Made by a program: the position numbers and the translations under genes. A stretch of DNA of 59,740 nt, taken from the NCBI GenBank assembly GCA_016218715.1, contig JACRDG010000005.1, forward strand, positions 1-59,740. The letters run 5' to 3'. Under the pieces are notes generated by a model that searched no databases, was not told where the DNA came from, and saw only the letters and a program-made list of their open reading frames with translations. This document shows, piece by piece, positions 53,181-59,740 of this stretch (the first letter of the stretch is position 1; every line of letters starts with the position of its first letter). This DNA is from Desulfomonile tiedjei (lineage in GTDB: Bacteria; Desulfobacterota; Desulfomonilia; Desulfomonilales; Desulfomonilaceae).

Positions 53181-53738
53181 ATGCCTCGTAAGCGACAGAT
53201 CAAGGCCAAGGAGGTCGTCCACGATGTCCGCAACGGAATGAGCGGCTCACAATTGATGGCAAAATACGGCCTTACTCGACAAGGTCTTCAGGAGATAGCT
53301 CAGCGGCTCGTCGACAACGGACTTCTCAGACCATCGGAACTCCCCAGTTGGGCCCCAATCTCCGGCTCACGGTACGACGAAGTCGAGCTTATCCGGACCC
53401 GGCGGTTTCCCCGATACGGCCTGGCCACCGTGGACTTGTTCGTCTGGGATGCGGAGAACCCGTCGGTAAGGGGCAGAGTGATCGACATCTCAGAAGAGGG
53501 GATTGCGGTACAAGGGATCGAAGCCCAGGTCGAGGAAACCAAGAACTTCCTGATGATCGGGCATCAGAAGTATCTCGCCGCGCCGATTTCCTTCGACGCC
53601 GAATGTCGTTGGGTTTACTGGGACCAAGCTTCGGGCATGTGCACGTCCGGCTATGAGATTGTGATGATTGCTGAAGACGATGTCGAACGATTGCGATCGG
53701 TTATCGATCTTGTCAAGATAGAGACCGTCCACACCTGA
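53181..53738 (+). CDS. HTH-PilZ two-domain protein, paralogue 2
   Basis: A 185-aa protein with the same plan as the gene at 43775: VVHDVRNGMSGSQLMAKYGL plus TRQGLQEIAQRLVDNGLLRP, then a PilZ-like half with RTRRFPRYGL (candidate R-x3-R ligand site) and RGRVIDISEEGIAVQG (D/N-x-S-x-x-G). It may bind c-di-GMP. 82 nt downstream of the membrane protein gene. Confidence 0.78.
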   Translation: MPRKRQIKAKEVVHDVRNGMSGSQLMAKYGLTRQGLQEIAQRLVDNGLLRPSELPSWAPISGSRYDEVELIRTRRFPRYGLATVDLFVWDAENPSVRGRVIDISEEGIAVQGIEAQVEETKNFLMIGHQKYLAAPISFDAECRWVYWDQASGMCTSGYEIVMIAEDDVERLRSVIDLVKIETVHT

Positions 53739-53953
53739 TGATTCATCTGGATTTGCGTTTCAGAAGGCATTGAGAACCCTTCCTACCTGCAACGGTAGGG
53801 TGGAACACTCGCGGATCCACCGTACCAAAACGTCAAACACAAGAATCCATTTCGCATGCTACTGTGCTGCGGCCCACGTGACCAGGCAGCCGTCGAGCGG
53901 TCCGATGGCTTCGGCTTCTGCTTGACAGGGAGCCTGGCAGGCGGCTAGAAATC
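53739..53953. other. Intergenic, 215 bp
   Basis: No gene seen; probably contains the RND exporter promoter. No clear terminator found. Confidence 0.3.
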
Positions 53954-56389
53954 ATGGGGCAGCGGCTGACCGAAGATGCCGAGCGCTCCCCCGCTGACGG
54001 CGCAGGGAGTAGCCCCACGAAAGAAGTGTCGATGCAAGACAGAGACAAACTTGACCTTTCAAACAAGAACCGCCTGGACTTCGTGATTGATAGACGTGGG
54101 CCCCTCGTATTCGCTGTTGTCGTAATAACGGTCATTCTGAGCCTGTTCATTCCGAAACTGCAACGAGACCCGACCCTCGAGTCCGGAGTCGATAAGGCCT
54201 CCGAGGCGTACCAACAGAATCAGGAATTCGTCAAGTCCTTTGGAAATGAGGAATTCGTCCTTATTGCCATCAAGGACGAGAGCGGGGCACGCGATCCTCG
54301 CATCGTGAAGGCTATCGGTGCCATTACCCGCGAGCTCGAGGGCCTGAGAAAGCTCGAAGAGGTAGTCAGTGTCACGAACGTAAAGCTGTTCCAGGAAAAG
54401 GGAGGAGTGTTCGGCAGTTACCCTGTTTTTCCGTCAACCGAGGATCGAGGCGGGTCCGTCGATATTGAACGCCTCGACACCATGAAGAAAGCCCTGCCGA
54501 TCATGGATCTGCTCGTATCTCCCGATCTGAAGACCTGGGGAGTGCTCGTTCGGATTCAGGAGCGGTACCGGCTCGACGAGGCCACCGTCAGAGGCCTTCT
54601 CGACGAGATGAACGCCATCGTGAAGCGCCACGTGCCTTCTGGAACTACCTATCGCATGGTCGGAGCGCCGCTCCTTCGGCAAGCCATCATAAAATACAAC
54701 GTGCAGACCGGGATCGTCTTCGGGATCTTGTGCATGCTGATCGGAACGGTAGTCTCGGTCTACGTCTTCAGGAGCATCAAGGTAACGGTCATCACGAACC
54801 TCATTCTGGGGGTGTGCGTGCTCTGGATTCTGGGGTTGATGGCGATGTTGGAAATCCCGCTCAACGCCACTACGGTGCTCTCGTTCGGCTTCATCCCGAT
54901 CACCACGGTGGAAATCGTCATTCATATGGTGGTTCGCTATCACTTCTTTCACGAGACGGTGCAGGAGAAGATTGGTGCGCTCAAGCAAGCGGTACGGTGG
55001 CTCGCCAGACCGTGTCTCATCTGCACTGCCACTACCGCGGTGGGATTCGGCACTTTGATGGTGAGTTCGATTCCCATGGTGCGACAGCTCGGGTTCATCA
55101 TGGGGGTAGGGGTCCTCCTGGCCTATGGGCTGGCCATGATTCTGACCCCTGCCTTTTTTGCTCGAATGAAAGTACTCGATCGATCTGAGAACCGCACTGT
55201 GGTCAGAGGCTGGTTGGACAACTTTCTGGGGAAACTCGAGCAGTCGATCTTCCGTTATCATCGGGTCTTCGTGCTCATAGGGCTCGGCATGACCGTCGTC
55301 CTGTTTGCCGGCACGCCGCTCGTTCGGAGCGATCCCCAGATCCTCCGTATGCTGAGCGACTCGACGCCCGTGATGAAGAATTTGAAGTTCGTGGAAGAGA
55401 ATCTGACCGCGGTAAGTACGCTGGAACTGATGTTGGAAGGGAAACCGGGCGAATTCAAGGACGCGCGTGTGTGGGAGCGAGTGGCCGAACTGGACGCCAG
55501 GCTCAAAACCATCCCGGAAGTGGCCGGTACCGATTCGCTTCTCCCGTTGCTCGAGTACCTCAACGGGATTCTTGGCGGCAATGCCCAGTCGCAACAGGAT
55601 CTATTTACCAACCCCGCAAAGGTCCCTCAGTTGCTGGCCCTCATATCCATGAGTCCCGAGGGGAGGCGTGTCACTCAGAGATTCCTGAACGACACTTTCG
55701 ATCGGATTCACATCTCCATACGCATCCACAATTCCCCCACAGTGCCGATTGGAAGGACTATCGACCGAGTTCAAGAAGCCGCGGATGCGGTCATGAGCGG
55801 GGTAGCGAAACCCGTGGTGACCGGCGACCTCGTGGTGGTGGCCAAGCAGGCCTCAGGACTCATAACGGATCAAATCCGGGCAATGTTTCTGGCAGCAGTC
55901 GGCATCACCGCGCTCATGGTGCTCCAGCTTGGTTCGCCATTGCTGGGTTTCTTGTGTCTCATCCCGAATATCCCGCCCGTGGCCGCGGTATTCGGCATCA
56001 TGGGTTGGTTCGGGATCCCGCTGGATGCGGTTACTGTGTTTGCTGCCAGTGTTGCTATCGGTCTCGCAGTGGACAATACGATTCACTATCTGACGCAACT
56101 CAAGCGGGAGATTCGCTACAACCCCGGTAAGAGCATAGAGGACTGCGTGAGCCAGGCTTACAGGCTCACGGCCCGGCAGATCTCGTCGTGGTCGACGGTG
56201 ACCATGCTGGGGTTTCTGGCGCTGATCGTGTCGCCGTTCCGTCCGGTGGTTTTCTTCGGGCTTCTGGGATGCTCTTCCATTGTGGCGTGCCTGTATGGCG
56301 ATCTCATATTCATTCAGTCGCTGATACTATCCTCTCCGTACATCAGGAAAGCGATAAGGAACCTTATCGACCGAGAGGCCGCAGGGTAG
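53954..56389 (+). CDS. RND/MMPL-family exporter (HpnN/MmpL-like)
   Basis: An 811-aa inner-membrane transporter with two RND halves. A first helix (PLVFAVVVITVILSLFIPKL, about 52-72) is followed by a periplasmic domain, five helices (about 255-400, with GFIPITTVEIVIHMVVRYHF), then a second helix, periplasmic domain and five C-terminal helices (about 635-790) with AVDNTIHYLTQLKRE. Similar proteins export lipids, hopanoids or sterols. There is no adaptor gene nearby. ATG 53954 or ATG 54032 (785 aa) are both possible; neither has a strong RBS. Confidence 0.88.
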   Translation: MGQRLTEDAERSPADGAGSSPTKEVSMQDRDKLDLSNKNRLDFVIDRRGPLVFAVVVITVILSLFIPKLQRDPTLESGVDKASEAYQQNQEFVKSFGNEEFVLIAIKDESGARDPRIVKAIGAITRELEGLRKLEEVVSVTNVKLFQEKGGVFGSYPVFPSTEDRGGSVDIERLDTMKKALPIMDLLVSPDLKTWGVLVRIQERYRLDEATVRGLLDEMNAIVKRHVPSGTTYRMVGAPLLRQAIIKYNVQTGIVFGILCMLIGTVVSVYVFRSIKVTVITNLILGVCVLWILGLMAMLEIPLNATTVLSFGFIPITTVEIVIHMVVRYHFFHETVQEKIGALKQAVRWLARPCLICTATTAVGFGTLMVSSIPMVRQLGFIMGVGVLLAYGLAMILTPAFFARMKVLDRSENRTVVRGWLDNFLGKLEQSIFRYHRVFVLIGLGMTVVLFAGTPLVRSDPQILRMLSDSTPVMKNLKFVEENLTAVSTLELMLEGKPGEFKDARVWERVAELDARLKTIPEVAGTDSLLPLLEYLNGILGGNAQSQQDLFTNPAKVPQLLALISMSPEGRRVTQRFLNDTFDRIHISIRIHNSPTVPIGRTIDRVQEAADAVMSGVAKPVVTGDLVVVAKQASGLITDQIRAMFLAAVGITALMVLQLGSPLLGFLCLIPNIPPVAAVFGIMGWFGIPLDAVTVFAASVAIGLAVDNTIHYLTQLKREIRYNPGKSIEDCVSQAYRLTARQISSWSTVTMLGFLALIVSPFRPVVFFGLLGCSSIVACLYGDLIFIQSLILSSPYIRKAIRNLIDREAAG

Positions 56390-57008
56390 GGTACGCATGT
56401 TGCTGAACCTGAAGTTTGTCCCCAAATAGGTGTTGCGTGATGGGGGGTGCCACTGCTGGCTTGCCCAGCAGTGCATGCTCGGGAAACACTGCTGGGCAAG
56501 CCAGCAGTGGCACGCTTTGAAAGATAACAGAACGGTTTCCTTTTCGCGGGTCATGCAATTAATGCCTCCTTCGAAGCGTTCCGTCAGGACCGGCGGTCAC
56601 AACTTTCAGCAACTCCTATTGAGGAAAAGCTTGCCGCTGCTTCAGGTTTTCGATTGACACAACCCCCTCGCTCGGTTACTGTTTTTGCTATCCATTCACG
56701 CGTAAGACGTCTCTGCCGCCAAGGACAGGCAAGTCGCCGGAAGGCAGAACGTCACGCGGCCCGTGGGGGTGGCAGCTCCCCCGTACCAGTACCGCCGAGT
56801 GTTCCCCGTCAACGAGGGCACGGTATGTCGATCGTGTAGCTGCTCAGATTCACGCTACCACCAGGTGATAGAGAGAAGATCGGATCCCTCGACAGGGGTG
56901 CGCGGCCGCAACCATCTCCGAGAGCATCGACCCACCGGTCACCAGTTCGCCGAGCCCAAGAAGCGTCGTACCATTCCAAAGGGAATGCAGATCGAAGGAC
57001 GATACGCC
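56390..57008. other. Long non-coding stretch before the CheB/CheR gene
   Basis: 619 bp without a supported gene. It contains the 27-bp-stem inverted repeat (56447-56513) and a possible promoter TTGACA (56654-56659), 17-bp spacer, TACTGT (56677-56682). Confidence 0.4.
56447..56513. repeat. Perfect 27-bp-stem inverted repeat
   Basis: Arms 56447-56473 and 56487-56513 are exact reverse complements over 27 bp (beginning GTGCCACTGCTGGCTTGCCC), with a 13-nt loop. Within each arm, CACTGCTGG and CCAGCAGTG blocks are also partly palindromic. No T-run; it starts 58 bp after the RND gene stop. Confidence 0.9.
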
Positions 57009-59740
57009 ATGGCCGAAAAAAAGGACAGTCGCTCAGCCACCCGGAGCAAGCAGCCGGCCACGCGCAAGGGCGCAAGTGCTCCTCGACGCAAGGGACCGGC
57101 CGCACCAATCGCGCGGAACGACGCGCCTTCCAAGCAACCTTCGGCGCGGGCCATCGATTTCCCCATCGTCGGAATTGGCGCTTCCGCGGGCGGCCTCGAC
57201 GCGTTCGAGCAATTCTTCAACAACATGCCACCCGATTCCGGCATGGCTTTTGTCATCGTGCAACATTTGGACCCCACCCACAAGAGCATCCTGACAGACC
57301 TTCTGAGGTCGTATACGAGGATGGCGGTCAGGGAGGTTCAAGAGGGTATGACGGTGGAACCCAATTCGGTATACGTCATACCCCCGAATTGTGACATGGC
57401 CCTGTTGCACGGGCTACTCCATCTCATGGAGCCAACGGCCCCACGGGGGCTGCGTCAGCCCATTGACTTCTTCTTTCGATCGCTGTCTGAAGACCTGAAG
57501 GAAAAGGCCATCTGCGTGGTGTTTTCGGGCACCGGCACGGAAGGGGCGCTCGGCCTGAGGGCAATAAAGGGTCAGGGGGGCATGGTGATGGTTCAGGACC
57601 CCCTGACGGCGAAATACGATGGTATGCCGAGGAGCGCCATCGGCACCGGTCTGGTCGACTTTGTATTGCCCCCGGACAAGATGCCGGAACAACTGATTGC
57701 GTACGCACGGCACCCGTTCACCAAGGAAGCCGGCAAAGCCCCTGAAGTGGAGCCGGAATCCACGAATGCCCTCCAGAAGGTCTTGATCCTGATACGCTCT
57801 CGAACCGGAGTTGACTTCTCGCTGTACAAGCAGAGCACCATAATCCGCCGGATAGAAAGACGGATCGCGATCCATGAGATCGCCAATATGGCCGACTACC
57901 TGCGATACCTGCAGAAGTATCCAGAAGAAGTGGACACGCTGTTCAAGGAGATTCTTATAGGCGTCACCAATTTCTTCAGGGATCCGGAGGCGTTCGATTG
58001 CCTGAAGAAGAAGGTGATGGCCTCGTTGTTCGAGGAAAAGAAAGACGAATCGAGTACCCTGCGCGTGTGGGTGCCCGGCTGTTCCACCGGTGAAGAAGCG
58101 TATTCCCTGGCGATATTGCTTCTGGAGTTTATGGAGCAGAACAAACGCGACGTAAAAATCCAGATCTTTGCGACCGACATTGACAGCGCGGCCATCGAGA
58201 CGGCTCGCGCGGGCGTATACCCGTTCGGCATCGGTGTCGACGTTGGCGACGACCGCCTGCACCGATTCTTCGCAAAGCACGACAACGCCTACCGTGTGAA
58301 GAAGACCGTGCGCGACATGGTAGTGTTCGCTACGCAGAACGTCATTACCGATCCGCCGTTCTCCAAAATGGATCTCATCAGTTGCAGGAACCTCCTCATC
58401 TACCTGGGGACGGAACTCCAGAAAAAGGTGCTCCCCATTTTTCACTACGCGCTGGCCAAGTCCGGTTTTCTCTTTCTGGGGACATCGGAAACGGTCGGTG
58501 AGTTCTCGGATCTCTTCGCCTCGATAGACCGAAAGTGGAAGGTATTCCAGAAGAAGGATGTCCAGGTCGCCGGCGCCATACAAGTGGAGATTGCCACTGC
58601 ATTACAGCCGGCCCACCTCGATGCATTGGCGGAGGCTCGAGGCGCGAGGCCCATGCTTCGGCTTTCGAACCAGGAACTTGTGGAGCGGGCTCTCCTGGAT
58701 GCCTACGCCGCCGCGGGAGTCCTGGTCAACGAGAAGTCCGACATCCTGTTCTTTCATGGCTCAACGGAAAAGTTCCTGCATCCTCCCGTAGGAGAGGCCC
58801 ATTTCAATGCCCTGGCCATGGCAAAGGAAGGGCTCAAGCTGGAGCTGGCCAACGCGGCCAGGAAAGCCATGGCGCTCAAAGAGACGGTGAGGCACGACCG
58901 TGTCCGGGTGCGGGCCGATGGCAGGGACTTTCTGATCAACATCATCGTGAGGCCTATTTGGGAACCGCCATCCAAACGGGGATTGTACATGATCATCTTC
59001 GAGGAGGTTCTGACGCCCGCGCCCGAAGAAGCACGCAGGGTCGCGGTCGATCTCGACCAGGAAGGCGCTGCGGGAAGGATCAGAGAGCTGCAGCACGAGC
59101 TGGGCTCTACGAAAGAGTATTTGCAGACCACCATCGAGGAACTGGAAACATCCAACGAAGAGTTGAAGTCGACCAACGAGGAGCTGCAATCCGCCAACGA
59201 AGAACTGCAGAGCACCAACGAGGAATTGGAAACCTCCAAAGAAGAGCAACAGTCGGTCAACGAAGAGTTGGTGACCGTCAATTCCGAGCTTCAGCAGAAA
59301 ATCGATGCGCTGTCCAAAGCCAACGACGATATGAACAATCTCCTCGCGGCCACGCAGATTGGGACCATCTTCCTGGACACCAAGCTCAACATTCAGCGGT
59401 TCACCCCTCCGGTCAAGCACATCATCAATCTGATCGACGCGGACGTCGGGCGCCCGGTACGTCACATTGTCCACAATCTCCGATACGACCACCTCGTGGA
59501 AGACGTGGAGGAAGTTCTGAACTCCTTGCATTCCAAGGAGATAGAGCTCCAGGCCACGACCGGAAACTGGTACTCGACGCGAATCCTCCCGTACCGGACC
59601 ACCCGGAACGTCATAGAAGGGATCGTGGTCACCTTTGTGGACATATCGGCGCGCATGCGAGCAGAGAAAGAGCTGCGGGAGAGCGAGCAACGCTATCGGA
59701 AAATAGGCGAGCTGGTCTCGTCGGTCTGGATTTCTGCCCC
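57009..59740 (+). CDS. CheB/CheR-PAS hybrid signalling protein (partial)
   Basis: A hybrid protein cut by the window end; 910 codons are visible. After a basic low-complexity N-terminus come a CheB methylesterase domain (about 52-245) with GIGASAGG (Ser), QHLDPTHKS (His) and SGTGTEGALG, where the usual catalytic Asp (GTG-x-D-G) is Glu; a CheR methyltransferase domain (about 257-515) with WVPGCSTGEEAYSLAILLLE and SCRNLLIYL; a long coiled coil (about 690-770) of repeated NEELxSTNEEL units; and the start of a PAS domain (TQIGTIFLD). The full protein probably ends in a histidine kinase. ATG 57009 has AAGGA 9 nt upstream; ATG 56985 is in frame. Confidence 0.92.
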   Translation, partial: MAEKKDSRSATRSKQPATRKGASAPRRKGPAAPIARNDAPSKQPSARAIDFPIVGIGASAGGLDAFEQFFNNMPPDSGMAFVIVQHLDPTHKSILTDLLRSYTRMAVREVQEGMTVEPNSVYVIPPNCDMALLHGLLHLMEPTAPRGLRQPIDFFFRSLSEDLKEKAICVVFSGTGTEGALGLRAIKGQGGMVMVQDPLTAKYDGMPRSAIGTGLVDFVLPPDKMPEQLIAYARHPFTKEAGKAPEVEPESTNALQKVLILIRSRTGVDFSLYKQSTIIRRIERRIAIHEIANMADYLRYLQKYPEEVDTLFKEILIGVTNFFRDPEAFDCLKKKVMASLFEEKKDESSTLRVWVPGCSTGEEAYSLAILLLEFMEQNKRDVKIQIFATDIDSAAIETARAGVYPFGIGVDVGDDRLHRFFAKHDNAYRVKKTVRDMVVFATQNVITDPPFSKMDLISCRNLLIYLGTELQKKVLPIFHYALAKSGFLFLGTSETVGEFSDLFASIDRKWKVFQKKDVQVAGAIQVEIATALQPAHLDALAEARGARPMLRLSNQELVERALLDAYAAAGVLVNEKSDILFFHGSTEKFLHPPVGEAHFNALAMAKEGLKLELANAARKAMALKETVRHDRVRVRADGRDFLINIIVRPIWEPPSKRGLYMIIFEEVLTPAPEEARRVAVDLDQEGAAGRIRELQHELGSTKEYLQTTIEELETSNEELKSTNEELQSANEELQSTNEELETSKEEQQSVNEELVTVNSELQQKIDALSKANDDMNNLLAATQIGTIFLDTKLNIQRFTPPVKHIINLIDADVGRPVRHIVHNLRYDHLVEDVEEVLNSLHSKEIELQATTGNWYSTRILPYRTTRNVIEGIVVTFVDISARMRAEKELRESEQRYRKIGELVSSVWISA

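Noticed and set aside
57414-58583. 389-aa minus-strand open frame
   Set aside because: Antisense shadow of the CheB/CheR hybrid gene.
1-59740. tRNA, rRNA, CRISPR arrays, prophage or complete insertion sequences
   Set aside because: No cloverleaf with a T-arm consensus, no regularly spaced repeats and no transposase or integrase gene were found by reading; a covariance-model scan would be needed to exclude small RNAs.

Overview
The window looks like chromosomal DNA of a free-living, anaerobic or facultative, moderately GC-rich Gram-negative bacterium, most likely a Desulfobacterota (deltaproteobacterial) lineage. This is inferred from gene content, not from a marker gene: a sigma-54/NtrC-type regulator, a B12-binding radical SAM protein, several HTH-PilZ proteins, a polytopic chemoreceptor and, above all, use of selenocysteine. 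No rRNA, tRNA, CRISPR array, prophage or complete insertion sequence was recognised.

Layout. 0.3-3.7 kb: a radical SAM protein and a convergent polytopic membrane protein. 3.8-13.7 kb (minus strand): a potassium-uptake locus in transcription order response regulator, histidine kinase, an untracked 28-aa membrane peptide, kdpF, kdpA, kdpB, kdpC, and an unusual KdpD that has lost its kinase half and carries a PTS EIIA domain instead. A sigma-54 promoter and two palindromic upstream sites lie in front of the kinase gene. 14-18.6 kb: a molybdenum hydroxylase pair with a secreted nitroreductase-like protein. 18.7-26 kb: a catalytically eroded beta-lactamase-fold protein fused to DUF302, an acyl-CoA dehydrogenase, a Spy/CpxP-like protein and a MacAB-type exporter. 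26.2-30.9 kb (minus strand): an ArsR-headed redox operon (see below). 31-38.5 kb: a chemoreceptor, FkbM methyltransferase and glycosyltransferases between two inverted copies of a 196-bp MITE-like element, then an orphan EgtD. 38.6-48 kb: many small genes (a second thioredoxin-like selenoprotein, SdpI-like, DUF2007-like, methyltransferase, AmpG-like permease, PilZ, cobalamin adenosyltransferase, NUDIX). 48.4-59.7 kb: two MFS transporters, a membrane protein, a second HTH-PilZ protein, an RND/MMPL exporter and a CheB-CheR-PAS hybrid cut by the window end.

The main discovery is a set of four selenoprotein genes holding five in-frame UGA codons that automated gene calling splits or truncates. 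Three are consecutive in the ArsR operon: a 151-aa protein with U-x3-C; a membrane-anchored rhodanese fused to a DsbD-type electron conduit, whose two active-loop cysteines are both UGA (U-A-G-L-T-U); and a 104-aa thioredoxin-fold protein with UGA at codon 16. The fourth, at 38.6 kb, is a secreted thioredoxin-like protein with U-M-G-C. In each case the frame is continuous, only UGA occurs, the good ribosome binding site lies upstream of the UGA, and a small hairpin follows at a distance typical of bacterial SECIS elements; three of the hairpins have GGU in or at the apical loop. Together with a DedA/VTT membrane protein and a fatty-acid-hydroxylase-family protein, the operon suggests an ArsR-controlled, selenium-based thiol/persulfide relay across the cell envelope.
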